Of a DNA stretch of 15,060 nt, positions 6,030-15,060 are shown piece by piece. Positions within the stretch are counted from its first letter, which is position 1, and the number at the start of each line of letters is the position of its first letter. Source of the DNA: Sphingomonadaceae bacterium (GTDB lineage Bacteria; Pseudomonadota; Alphaproteobacteria; Sphingomonadales; Sphingomonadaceae); NCBI GenBank assembly GCA_020446665.1, contig JAGREF010000105.1, positions 1-15,060 on the forward strand, read 5' to 3'. The translations under genes and the position numbers were made by a program. Below the pieces are notes generated by a model. The model was not told where the DNA came from. It worked only from the letters and a program-made list of their open reading frames with translations, and did not search any database.

Positions 6030-8621
6030 TCAGAACTTGCCCCGCAGAGTGATGCCGTAGGAGCGCGGCTCCTGAATGAAGGCCGAACGCGAACCGGAAC
6101 GCAGCACCGTGTTGATGGTCACGCCGCGCGTGATTTCATTGGTGAGGTTGGTCACGAAGGCTTCAATGCCCCAGCTGTCTTCGATGGAAGAGATACCTGC
6201 GCGCAGGTTGATCTTCACATTGCCATCCTGCTCGTCGAACGGATTGGGTGCTGCGGCCGCTACTGCAGCAAAGACGTCACCGCCAAAGTTGTTTGCCACT
6301 GTCGAGTCAGATGGTGTGATAATCGCGGGTGTTGATGTGCGGCGATCCGATTCCATGCGAATTTGGCCATTCAGGAACATCTTCATGTTCGTCCCAATAT
6401 CGCGTGTATAGGTCGCCCCGGCTATGCTGACCCATTTGGGGGCGTTGGTGAGTGTATTGCCACACAGGCCCACCACATTTGGTGAAGTCTGAGTGCCAGC
6501 ACAATCATCTGGATAGGACGCGTCAGTATAAGTCAGGCCCAGATTAAACGTAAGATTGTCACTGGGTTTGATCGTTGATTCGATTTCGATGCCCTGTGTG
6601 TTGGCTTTTGGTACGTTGAAGGTTCTGAACTGCGCTCCGGTGAATTCCAGAACCTGGAAGTTGCTGAACTCTTCCCGGAATGCAGCGACATTAAGCAGCA
6701 CGGCGTTGTCGAGCAGCTTGGCCTTCAGGCCGATTTCATAGGCATCGACCTCTTCCGAAGCGAAGCGCGGATCAGCGCCGCCAACGGCAGCTGTGCTGTC
6801 GAGGTTGAAGCCGCCCGATTTGTAGCCATGGGTGAAGCTGGCATAGACATTCACCGGCACGGCAAATTCATAGCCGAGCTTGACCGTATAGATCAGCTCA
6901 TCATCCTTGAACTTACCGCTGAAGGTGCGCGGCAATGGCAGGAAAGCAGCCTGCGGCAGATCAGCCGGTGCCGTGAAAGCGAAACAGCCCGTGCCGAAGA
7001 TGTTACTAAAGGTGTTGCTGCCCGGTGTGCCTACCACAGTGGATGGCAGGGTGAACAGCGCGCCAAGGATCGCAGGGCAAATTGCATTGCTGTTATTGCC
7101 CTGAGCAAAGGAGCCGTCCTTACTTTCATCCGACCAGCGCAGGCCGACAGTCAGGTCCAGACTGTCAGTGATTTCGAATGTATTATGCGTGAAGATCGAC
7201 CAGCTCTTGCTATTCTGAGAATAGAGATTGGTGTTGGTTGTCCCGGCCGGATCAACAAACCCCTGGCCTGCCAGGAAGGTCAGCGTTGATAGCGGATTGG
7301 CCCCAAGCGCCCCAGATGTAGGAACATAGAACAGCGCGCCGATCAGCTCTCCATAATCCTGACCAAGTTCGAAGGAGACGCTCTGGCGGATCTTTTCGTC
7401 CGAATAGTAACCGCCAACCAGCCAGCTCAGGCGACCGCCCATCGCTTCACCCTGGATGCGCAATTCATGCGTCATCGTCTTGATGCCGGTGCTGTTGTCG
7501 GTCACGTTGAAGACGTCGATGCCGGAGAAATCGGAATCATAGGCTTCGAACGAATTGAACTTGCGATAGGACCCGATGTAAATCACGTCTGCCGCATCAC
7601 CCAGCGGAATTTCGATTTCGCCGGTGATGCCCCAATTCTTGATCCGCGTGATCGGTTCAAAATTGACGGCCGCAATCCGGGCGTCCACCGCGCGCTGTGC
7701 GGCTGCCGTGTCGAAGGGGCTGACTGCAACTTCGGGGCTTGCCATGCCGCCGCGCGGGCCCAGGCCGACCAGATTGAACAGGCCGGCAGTCTCAACCGGC
7801 GATTGCAGCACTTCCAGCGCCGCGCCGAAGGGGGCAGTGCTCTTGGAATAATCTGCAATGATGCGGCCCTTGATCCCGCCCGGCGTTTCCCAGCCAAGCT
7901 GTCCGCGCACCAGCCACTGGTCTGCGCCGTTGGATTCGCCGATCTTCGTGCCGGTACCATTCACCAGCGTGTAATAGCCATCGCGCTCGCGATAGGCGCC
8001 GGTCACGCGCAGAGCGACTGTGTCCTGCACTACCGGAACATTGATGGCGCCTTGCACGCTCATTAGGTCACGATTGCCATAGGTCGCATTCGCAAATCCG
8101 CCAAATTCGGACAGGTCGGGGCGCTTGTTGGTGATGTTCAGCGCACCAGCCGAAGTGTTGCGGCCAAACAAAGTGCCCTGCGGGCCGCGCAGCACTTCGA
8201 CGCGTTCCACATCGACAAATTCGCTCAGCGCAACGGCAGGGCGCGACTGGTAGGTGCCATCGATGAACACGCCCACGGCGCTTTCAAAGCCGATATTGTT
8301 GGAGGTGGTACCCACGCCGCGAATACGCAGCACGACCGAGCCAGAGGCGGTCTGCGCGTTGGAGGTGGAGAAGCTGGGCGACACCGACGTGATGTTCTGC
8401 ACATTGACCACGCCCTGCCGTTCCAGCTGGGTCGGGCTGACAGCGGTCACCGCAAGTGGAATCTTTTGTACGTCTTCCGCGCGGCGGGTTGCCGTCACGA
8501 TGATGATGTCATCATCTTCGCCCAGTTCAGGGCCATCGGCCTCCTGTGCATAGGCAGCTACCGGTACAAGCATGCTGGATGCTACCAGCGATGCGGCAAG
8601 CTTTGTCGCAAAACTCTTCAT
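6030..8621 (-). CDS. TonB-dependent outer-membrane receptor
   Basis: An 863-residue receptor for active import across the outer membrane, driven by TonB-ExbBD. It has a signal peptide ending AYA|QE (residue ~26), a TonB-box-like segment DDIIIVTATR (37-46), a plug domain (~50-165) with the conserved VERVEVLRGPQGTLFGRNT signature, and a long beta-barrel ending in the C-terminal phenylalanine of ITLRGKF. I chose the ATG at 8621 because it starts the signal peptide and has AGGA 6 nt upstream (GGAGAGGAATTTC); the frame is open to 8915 but the added sequence is not protein-like. The substrate is not readable from sequence; the downstream alkylsulfatase suggests a sulfate ester or related amphiphile, as for the SftP receptors next to sulfatase genes in pseudomonads. 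An intergenic terminator follows. Confidence 0.95.
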   Translation of the reverse strand: MKSFATKLAASLVASSMLVPVAAYAQEADGPELGEDDDIIIVTATRRAEDVQKIPLAVTAVSPTQLERQGVVNVQNITSVSPSFSTSNAQTASGSVVLRIRGVGTTSNNIGFESAVGVFIDGTYQSRPAVALSEFVDVERVEVLRGPQGTLFGRNTSAGALNITNKRPDLSEFGGFANATYGNRDLMSVQGAINVPVVQDTVALRVTGAYRERDGYYTLVNGTGTKIGESNGADQWLVRGQLGWETPGGIKGRIIADYSKSTAPFGAALEVLQSPVETAGLFNLVGLGPRGGMASPEVAVSPFDTAAAQRAVDARIAAVNFEPITRIKNWGITGEIEIPLGDAADVIYIGSYRKFNSFEAYDSDFSGIDVFNVTDNSTGIKTMTHELRIQGEAMGGRLSWLVGGYYSDEKIRQSVSFELGQDYGELIGALFYVPTSGALGANPLSTLTFLAGQGFVDPAGTTNTNLYSQNSKSWSIFTHNTFEITDSLDLTVGLRWSDESKDGSFAQGNNSNAICPAILGALFTLPSTVVGTPGSNTFSNIFGTGCFAFTAPADLPQAAFLPLPRTFSGKFKDDELIYTVKLGYEFAVPVNVYASFTHGYKSGGFNLDSTAAVGGADPRFASEEVDAYEIGLKAKLLDNAVLLNVAAFREEFSNFQVLEFTGAQFRTFNVPKANTQGIEIESTIKPSDNLTFNLGLTYTDASYPDDCAGTQTSPNVVGLCGNTLTNAPKWVSIAGATYTRDIGTNMKMFLNGQIRMESDRRTSTPAIITPSDSTVANNFGGDVFAAVAAAAPNPFDEQDGNVKINLRAGISSIEDSWGIEAFVTNLTNEITRGVTINTVLRSGSRSAFIQEPRSYGITLRGKF

Positions 8622-8716
8622 GAAATTCCTCTCCAGATTCCCCTGCGCGGCATTTTTGCCGTCTGTGGATGCACACTCCTCTATTTTTTCCGCGCTGTCA
8701 CGCCTCATGAGTGGCT

Positions 8717-8894
8717 GAAAACGGGACAATTCCGGGCCTGATCTTGTGTGCAACTGCGAAAACGACGGTCCGTTCCCTTGGGATCGCTGCTTTACCGTAA
8801 CGTAAAGTTGATTGCTGCACCGCACAAATGCAGCTGCGAAGCGCAGCGGGGCAATTGTCGGTTTTCTGTGAACCGTGTCGAAAACGGCACAATT
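8717..8894. promoter_or_regulatory. Repeated GAAAAC-N3-ACAATT motif upstream of the receptor gene
   Basis: GAAAACGGGACAATT (8717-8731) and GAAAACGGCACAATT (8880-8894) are direct repeats differing at one base, 163 bp apart. An inverted copy with one base fewer, GAAAACCGACAATT, is read on the minus strand at 8866-8853, and a half copy GAAAACGACGG is at 8758-8768. All lie 96-273 bp upstream of the receptor start. The non-random reuse suggests binding sites for a regulator or remnants of a duplication. No known consensus was recognised. No gene was found in the 8622-8942 gap. Confidence 0.45.
8790..8807. promoter_or_regulatory. Palindrome CTTTAC-N6-GTAAAG upstream of the receptor gene
   Basis: CTTTACCGTAACGTAAAG has perfect 6-bp arms around a 6-bp centre, 169 bp upstream of the receptor ATG. 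This size and symmetry is typical of a dimeric regulator's operator. It resembles TTTACGT-type palindromes that I recall for MerR-family regulators of acyl-CoA catabolism such as LiuR, but the match is only visual. Confidence 0.4.
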
Positions 8895-8942
8895 TCTCTG
8901 GGCCGTGGGCTGCAAAGCCGCCGCTGAACTATCGAAAGGGGC

Positions 8943-9172
8943 TGGCTAAGGTGGCAGGATTGTTCTTCGGACAGCTCCGCGCTGCGTGCTCCGCAGCCGA
9001 ACCTGCGTGTCGCTTCGCGAGCAGGTGGGTATCCCCTGATAGGTCAATGAAAGAGAGTGGCTGGGGTGGCAGGATTGTCCTGTGGACGACTTCGCGCTGC
9101 GCGCTGCGTATCCGAACCTGCATGTCGCTGCGCGAGCAGGTTCGAATCCCCTGATGGGCCAATGAGAGAGAA
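8943..9172 (-). repeat. Two 115-bp tandem repeats carrying the 3' end of tRNA-Gln
   Basis: Directly downstream of the tRNA-Gln gene lie two units of exactly 115 bp: 9172-9058 and 9057-8943 (minus-strand order), about 80% identical by eye. Each ends with a copy of the last 19 nt of the tRNA including CCA: exact in the first (9058-9076) and with two mismatches in the second (8943-8961). Each unit contains a nested hairpin: outer arms CGAACCTGC/GCAGGTTCG in the first (six bp, ACCTGC/GCAGGT, in the second) and inner TCGC/GCGA, with most changes in the inner region falling in loops. No protein-coding gene is convincing here. The organisation recalls the E. coli tyrT locus, where tandem repeats also hold the last 19 bp of the tRNA. 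Confidence 0.85.
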
Positions 9173-9247
9173 TGGCTGGGGTGGCAGGATTCGAACCTGC
9201 GCATGGCGGCACCAAAAGCCGCTGCCTTACCACTTGGCGACACCCCA
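9173..9247 (-). tRNA. tRNA-Gln (anticodon TTG)
   Basis: The minus strand folds as a full cloverleaf: acceptor TGGGGTG/CACCCCA, D arm GCC...GGC, anticodon stem GCGGC/GCCGC with loop TTTTGGT (anticodon TTG at 9215-9213), and T arm GCAGG-TTCGAAT-CCTGC. The discriminator is G and the 3' CCA is encoded (9175-9173). The unusual U1-A72 acceptor pair is a known identity feature of bacterial glutamine tRNAs. Length with CCA is 75 nt. Confidence 0.95.
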
Positions 9248-9313
9248 GCAGTGCCCGGCATCGCCGGACGGGTCGCCCATATAGCGGCCCCGCGCGCCGG
9301 CGCAAGTCCGCTG

Positions 9314-10183
9314 TCAGACGTCAGCGCGTTTGCGCACCGGATCGAACAGGCCGCGTTCCTCTACCGCGTCAAAATCGGCGGCGCTGTGGCGTTCTGCCAT
9401 CGCGCCCGTATTGACCAGCCGCCCCCGAATTGCGCCCGGGCGCGCGTCAATCGCCTTCGCCCAGCGCCCGACATGCTCATATTCATGCAGCGATAGAAAT
9501 TCGTCACTGCCCTTATAGGCCCCGTGATAGAGATTGCCGAGCCAGGTATAGGCTGCAATGTCGGCGATCGAATAGTCGCCTGCCAGATATTCGGTTTTGG
9601 CCAGTTGGTTATTGGCCACGTCAAACAGCCGCTTGGTTTCCATCGCATAGCGATCAATGGGGTATTTGTAGCGCTCCGGCGCATAGACGTAGAAATGGCC
9701 GAACCCGCCGCCGATGAACGGCGCGCTGCCCATCTGCCACATCAGCCAGCTGAGCGTTTCTGCGCGGGCCGGGTTCTCTTTCGGCAGCAAATAGTCGAAT
9801 TTCTCCGCCAGATGCAGCAGGATCGCCCCGCTTTCAAACACGCGGAAAGGCTGCGCTCCGCTGCGATCGAGCAGGGCAGGGATCTTGGAATTGGGGTTGA
9901 GATCAACAAAGCCGCTGCCAAACTGGTCGCCTGCGAAAATCTTGATCAGCCAGGCATCATATTCCGCCTCGGAAAAGCCCGCTTCCAGCAGTTCCTCGAA
10001 CATGATGGTCACTTTCACCCCATTGGGCGTGCCCAGCGAATAAAGCTGGAAAGGATGCTCGCCCAGCGGCAGTTCCTTCTCTTCGCGGGCGCCGGCGGTG
10101 GGGCGGTTGATCCCGGCAAACTGCCCGCCATTTTCCGGGTCAAAGGTCCAGACCTTGGGCGGGGTGTAGCTGTCATCGGCCAT
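9314..10183 (-). CDS. yghU: YghU-type glutathione S-transferase (disulfide-bond oxidoreductase)
   Basis: A 289-residue cytosolic member of the Nu-class/YghU glutathione transferases, which bind two glutathiones and reduce organic hydroperoxides and disulfides. The first ~43 residues are the family's extended N-terminal arm (YTPPKVWTFDPENGGQFAGINRP). Next is a thioredoxin-fold domain with LYSLGTPNGVKVTI (48-61), NPNSKIPAL (96-104) and FESGAIL (116-122), which line the glutathione site. The helical domain follows from ~135 (LMWQMGSAPFIGGGFGHFY, with the N-capping segment YSIADIAAYTW). Length matches E. coli YghU (288 aa). The ATG at 10183 has GGAGGAGGAG just upstream. It is transcribed divergently from nadE across a 121-bp gap, with tRNA-Gln downstream. 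Confidence 0.93.
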   Translation of the reverse strand: MADDSYTPPKVWTFDPENGGQFAGINRPTAGAREEKELPLGEHPFQLYSLGTPNGVKVTIMFEELLEAGFSEAEYDAWLIKIFAGDQFGSGFVDLNPNSKIPALLDRSGAQPFRVFESGAILLHLAEKFDYLLPKENPARAETLSWLMWQMGSAPFIGGGFGHFYVYAPERYKYPIDRYAMETKRLFDVANNQLAKTEYLAGDYSIADIAAYTWLGNLYHGAYKGSDEFLSLHEYEHVGRWAKAIDARPGAIRGRLVNTGAMAERHSAADFDAVEERGLFDPVRKRADV

Positions 10184-10277
10184 GTGCGGGCTCCTCCTCC
10201 GGGGAATTTGTAAGCTATTACGCGCATTGTCTCGCGAAGGTTACAGGTGCAAGCAAGCTTTTCTTTATTGCCAGATG

Positions 10278-10294
10278 GTATCCAAAAAGGATAC
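10278..10294. promoter_or_regulatory. Perfect palindrome GTATCC-N5-GGATAC before nadE
   Basis: GTATCCAAAAAGGATAC has 6-bp arms around five A bases and ends 10 bp before the nadE start, just upstream of its GGAGGGG ribosome binding site. This position is typical of a repressor operator. The adjacent coding sequence begins with a helix-turn-helix domain, so autoregulation is an obvious hypothesis. The palindrome could alternatively form an RNA hairpin acting on translation. Confidence 0.55.
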
Positions 10295-10304
10295 TGGAGG
10301 GGCT

Positions 10305-12611
<2,307 letters not shown>

Positions 12612-12623
12612 CGTAAAACACCA

Positions 12624-12646
12624 AGCGCGGCGATCATCGCTGTGCT
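12624..12646 (+). terminator. Hairpin downstream of nadE
   Basis: AGCGCGGCGAT and ATCGCTGTGCT can form a roughly 10-bp stem with two G-U pairs and a tiny loop, 13 bp after the nadE stop. No T-run follows, so terminator function is uncertain. Confidence 0.3.
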
Positions 12647-12685
12647 AGGGGGCGATCACTCAATGCGGGGGCTGCGAGAGGGAAC

Positions 12686-13285
12686 ATGATGGATTGCAAG
12701 AATTTGACCGGCATAGCCGGACGCGTGGCAACGGCCATGGCGCTGGTTTCGCTCGTGATCGCACCGGCCCATGCGCAATTTGGCGGGCTGAACCTGAAAA
12801 AGATCACGCGCGATGCGTCCAACCTCGATTCCGATGGCTGCCCGAAAGGCAAGAAGAAGAGTATTGGCGGCGCGCTGCTGGGCGGGGTTGTCGGGCAGAT
12901 GGCAGGCAATGCTGTCAGCAAGAGCGGTGTCGGCGCCTGGGTGCAAATCCCCGATGTGGAAGGCCAGCTGACCAAAAGCATCGCCTGCAAACTCGATCCG
13001 CAGGAACAGGTGCAGGCCGCCGAAGCAACACTGACCGCGACGCGCAGCAATAGCGAGACAGCGGGTGAGAAGCCGGATGTAGGCTCCAGCGCTTCATGGA
13101 ATTCCAACACCCGCGAAGGCGTGTCGGGCAGTTCCACAGTGGTCGGACGCAACAATGCCAAAGGCGGCAAGGGGCAAGACTGCCTGACCGTGGTCGATGT
13201 GATCATCGTCGATGGCGAAGAAACCCGCGCGACCAAGCAAATGTGCCGCTCACCCGGATCAAAGCGTTACGAGATCGTGGCTTAG
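12686..13285 (+). CDS. Secreted glycine-zipper surface protein of unknown function
   Basis: A 199-residue exported protein. The signal peptide spans residues 1-30 (hydrophobic ATAMALVSLVIAP, cleavage AHA|QF). A basic patch PKGKKKS precedes a glycine-zipper segment IGGALLGGVVGQMAGNAV (60-77), a pattern found in 17-kDa-type outer-membrane antigens. The middle is polar, with serine- and asparagine-rich linkers. The C-terminal domain (166-198, CLTVVDVIIVDGEETRATKQMCR) has a cysteine pair, C166 and C187, and resembles the C-terminal region of rickettsial-type surface antigens. It probably sits in or near the outer membrane; there is no lipobox. Two ATGs in tandem open the gene, preceded by GAGAGGG. 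It follows nadE by 74 bp, but the functions appear unrelated. Confidence 0.8.
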   Translation: MMDCKNLTGIAGRVATAMALVSLVIAPAHAQFGGLNLKKITRDASNLDSDGCPKGKKKSIGGALLGGVVGQMAGNAVSKSGVGAWVQIPDVEGQLTKSIACKLDPQEQVQAAEATLTATRSNSETAGEKPDVGSSASWNSNTREGVSGSSTVVGRNNAKGGKGQDCLTVVDVIIVDGEETRATKQMCRSPGSKRYEIVA

Positions 13286-13356
13286 GTGAGTGGGTTAGAC
13301 TGAGGGACTGCTCACCCCGAATGCCTTTAGGCATCTGCGCAGACCACTCCTCTCTC

Positions 13357-13536
13357 GTCACCCCGGGCTTGACCCGGGGTCCCACTTTGCTTTGAGCGCA
13401 GAGCGTGATTGCTTGACGAGAAGTTCGGACAAACGACCAACCTCTATCGACGTGATGCTCACCCAGCCGCCCTTGCTCCGCCACTCGGTTGCAACGCTTC
13501 AAAACAAGCGGGACCCCGGGTCAAGCCCGGGGTGAC
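13357..13536. repeat. Perfect 27-bp inverted repeat pair with internal hairpins
   Basis: The 27 bp at 13357-13383 recur exactly, inverted, at 13510-13536. Each copy is itself a hairpin: ACCCCGGG-CTTGA-CCCGGGGT, an 8-bp stem with a 5-nt loop. This sequence type is a dispersed intergenic repeat in many alphaproteobacterial genomes as far as I recall. The 126 bp between the arms hold no gene. The pair fills most of the gap (13286-13589) between two convergent genes and may act as a bidirectional terminator. A small perfect stem ATGCCT-TT-AGGCAT is at 13321-13334. Confidence 0.85.
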
Positions 13537-13589
13537 GGGGGTTTGGTTTGGTCGATATCAGGGCCGCTTTGCCCCCGCCGCCCGCAGCG

Positions 13590-14177
13590 TCAGAACCGCC
13601 CGGCTTTCATGATTTCACTCACCGGCTTGCGGCCGGAAATCATTTCCGCCTCGCGCAGGCCGTCGGGCAGGCGCTCTGCCGGGGCAATCTTGCCGATGGC
13701 GATGGCGGCTTCCACGCGGTGATCGTCGGGCACGCCCAGTTCCTTGGCGGCGCGGTCAAAATCCACGCCGGTCATGCCATGCGTGTGATAGCCCATATGC
13801 TGCGCCTGCAGGGCCAGCATCGCCCATGCCGCGCCGGTATCGAAACTATGCGAATGGCTGGGGCGCGGATCATAGCCTTCTTTGCGGGAAACCGTGTCGG
13901 AGATGGCGAAAATCAGCACGCTGGCATCCTTGGCCCAGCCCTGATTGAATTCCACCAGCAGGCCCATCAGCCGGTCCCAGTTTTCATCGCCATTATGGGC
14001 GTAGATGAAGGTCCATGGCTGGATGTTGGAGGCAGACGGGGCAAGCCCTGCGGCGGTGCAGATCGCTTCCAGATCCTCCTGCGGCATGGCGCTGCCATCA
14101 AAGCTGCGCGGGCTCCAGCGCCCGGTGATGAGCGGGTGAACGGCGGGATGAACAGTGCGGTGGGAGGGTACAGACAT
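13590..14177 (-). CDS. Nitroreductase family protein
   Basis: A 195-residue FMN-dependent oxidoreductase of the nitroreductase fold, usually a dimer reducing nitro compounds or quinones with NAD(P)H in the cytosol. The N-terminal phosphate-binding motif is RWSPRSFDG (20-28), and APSASNIQPWTFIYA (46-60) supplies the flavin-contacting Ser and Asn. GVPDDHRVEAAIAIGKIAP near the C-terminus is the usual C-terminal FMN-side segment. Natural substrate unknown. I chose the ATG at 14177, with AAGGAG 6 nt upstream; the frame is open a further 11 codons. The stop codon of the upstream ilvE overlaps this ribosome binding site (TAAGGAG), 10 bp before the start, so the two genes are almost certainly co-transcribed and translationally close. 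Confidence 0.9.
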   Translation of the reverse strand: MSVPSHRTVHPAVHPLITGRWSPRSFDGSAMPQEDLEAICTAAGLAPSASNIQPWTFIYAHNGDENWDRLMGLLVEFNQGWAKDASVLIFAISDTVSRKEGYDPRPSHSHSFDTGAAWAMLALQAQHMGYHTHGMTGVDFDRAAKELGVPDDHRVEAAIAIGKIAPAERLPDGLREAEMISGRKPVSEIMKAGRF

Positions 14178-14187
14178 TGTGTGCTCC

Positions 14188-15060
14188 TTAAACCTTGACC
14201 ACCCAGCCATGCTGGTCGGGATGGGTGCCGCGCTGGATACCTGTCAGCCGCTCGCGCAGTTTCATCGTCAACTGGCCGGGGCCGCCCGAACCGATGGTGA
14301 AGTTGACTTCGCGCCCTTCCACCCTGGCGACCGGGGTCACGACGGCGGCGGTGCCGCAGGCGAAGGTCTCTATCAGCTTCCCGCTCTGTGCATCCTCTTC
14401 CCACTGGTCGAGCGAATAGGGTTCTTCGACCACGTTCAGCCCTTCCTCGCGGGCCAGCGCCAGCAGGCTGTCGCGTGTAATGCCGGGCAGGATCGTGCCG
14501 GTCAGCGGCGGAGTGCGGATAGTGCCATCGTCAAACACGAAGAACAGGTTCATCCCGCCCAGTTCCTCGATCCACTTATGCTCGGCCGCGTCGAGGAACA
14601 GCACCTGGTCATGCCCGCGCTCGAACGCTTCCTTGGTCGGCACCAGGCTGGCGGCATAATTCCCGCCGCATTTCGCCGCGCCAGTGCCGCCGGGCGCCGC
14701 GCGGGTATAGTCGCTGACCCAGATCGACACCGCCGGAGCACCGGATTTGAAGTAATTGCCCGCCGGGCTGGCGATCAGCAGATATTTATACTGCTTGGCC
14801 GGGCGCACGCCGAGAAAGGCCTCGGTCGCGATCATGAAGGGGCGCAGATAGAGCGAGCCGCCTTCGACACTGGGGAACCAGTCGCCATCCACCGCCAGCA
14901 GCTGGCGGATGCTCTCAAGGAAAATCTCTTCCGGCAGGGTCGGCATGGCCAGCCGTTCGGCCGAAGCGTTGAAGCGCTGCGCATTGGCTTCGGGCCGGAA
15001 CAGCGCGATCGAGTCATCTTCATGGCGATAGGCCTTGAGCCCTTCGAAGATTTCCTGCGC
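14188..15060 (-). CDS. ilvE: Branched-chain amino acid aminotransferase, 3' part
   Basis: The last 290 residues of a class IV, PLP-dependent aminotransferase; the first ~70-75 residues lie beyond the right edge, as the family (type II IlvE) is about 360 aa. It interconverts Leu/Ile/Val and their 2-oxo acids using glutamate. The visible part begins AQEIFEGLKAYRHEDDSIALFRPEANAQR, which is typical of the family. It contains YLRPFMIATE, the PLP-binding lysine in GGTGAAKCGGNYAAS (codon at 14673-14671), LDAAEHKWIEELGGMN, and the phosphate-binding LTGTILPGITRDS and ETFACGTAAVVTPV motifs. It is upstream of and 10 bp from a nitroreductase gene. The acyl-CoA carboxylase at the other end of the window also touches leucine metabolism, but is too distant to imply an operon. 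Confidence 0.95.
   Translation of the reverse strand, partial: AQEIFEGLKAYRHEDDSIALFRPEANAQRFNASAERLAMPTLPEEIFLESIRQLLAVDGDWFPSVEGGSLYLRPFMIATEAFLGVRPAKQYKYLLIASPAGNYFKSGAPAVSIWVSDYTRAAPGGTGAAKCGGNYAASLVPTKEAFERGHDQVLFLDAAEHKWIEELGGMNLFFVFDDGTIRTPPLTGTILPGITRDSLLALAREEGLNVVEEPYSLDQWEEDAQSGKLIETFACGTAAVVTPVARVEGREVNFTIGSGGPGQLTMKLRERLTGIQRGTHPDQHGWVVKV

Noticed and set aside
8622..8915. N-terminal extension of the TonB-dependent receptor
   Set aside because: The frame stays open, but the added residues precede a clear signal peptide and ribosome binding site at 8621, so the extension is non-coding upstream DNA.
9120..9172. A second tRNA on the plus strand, suggested by GCAGGTTCGAATCCCC and a final GGGCCA
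   Set aside because: Only a T-arm-like stretch is present; no acceptor, D or anticodon stems can be formed upstream.
8943..9247. Possible CRISPR-like or multiple-tRNA array
   Set aside because: There are only two 115-bp units plus one true tRNA; the units lack the D and anticodon arms, and there are no short repeats with unique spacers.
8929..9305. Overlapping open frames of about 110-119 codons on the minus strand, with others on the plus strand
   Set aside because: They run through the tRNA-Gln gene and its tandem repeats; the repeated protein sequence simply reflects the DNA repeats.
13409..13612. Small open frame between the inverted repeats
   Set aside because: It reads through the GC-rich repeat arm, lacks a ribosome binding site and has no protein-like composition.

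Overview
The window looks like chromosomal DNA of an alphaproteobacterium, most likely a sphingomonad of the Erythrobacter/Sphingomonas type. This rests on moderately high GC, a large TonB-dependent receptor paired with a catabolic hydrolase, a two-domain NAD+ synthetase, and hairpin repeats of the CCCCGGGcttgaCCCGGGG kind seen in such genomes. It is an inference from gene content; no 16S or other marker is present.

Layout. At 1-1092 (+) lies the 3' part of a biotin-carrying acyl-CoA carboxylase subunit, probably methylcrotonoyl-CoA carboxylase alpha. Convergent to it on the minus strand are a cold-shock protein gene and a small helical protein gene downstream of it (1158-1703), then a membrane protein (1900-2775) joining an Imm63-like immunity domain to a DUF3592 domain. 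At 2811-3748 are two decayed minus-strand genes: the C-terminal tail of a short-chain dehydrogenase butted against an internally deleted MFS transporter. At 3998-8621 (minus) is a two-gene locus: a TonB-dependent receptor followed by a secreted alkylsulfatase of the metallo-beta-lactamase fold, separated by a good intrinsic terminator. The receptor's upstream region carries repeated motifs and a palindrome that look like operators.

At 8943-9247 is tRNA-Gln(TTG) on the minus strand, followed downstream by two 115-bp tandem repeats that each end in a copy of the last 19 nt of the tRNA. At 9314-10183 (minus) is a YghU-type glutathione S-transferase, divergent from nadE (10305-12611, +). This NAD+ synthetase has an in-frame N-terminal helix-turn-helix domain and a perfect palindrome just before its ribosome binding site. 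A secreted glycine-zipper surface protein follows (12686-13285, +), then an intergenic region with a perfect 27-bp inverted repeat. Finally an ilvE-nitroreductase pair on the minus strand runs off the right edge (13590-15060).

The most unusual items are the HTH-NAD+ synthetase fusion with its putative operator, the tRNA-Gln-derived tandem repeats (reminiscent of the E. coli tyrT repeats), and the Imm63-like/DUF3592 fusion. No mobile element, phage, CRISPR array or complete toxin system was seen.
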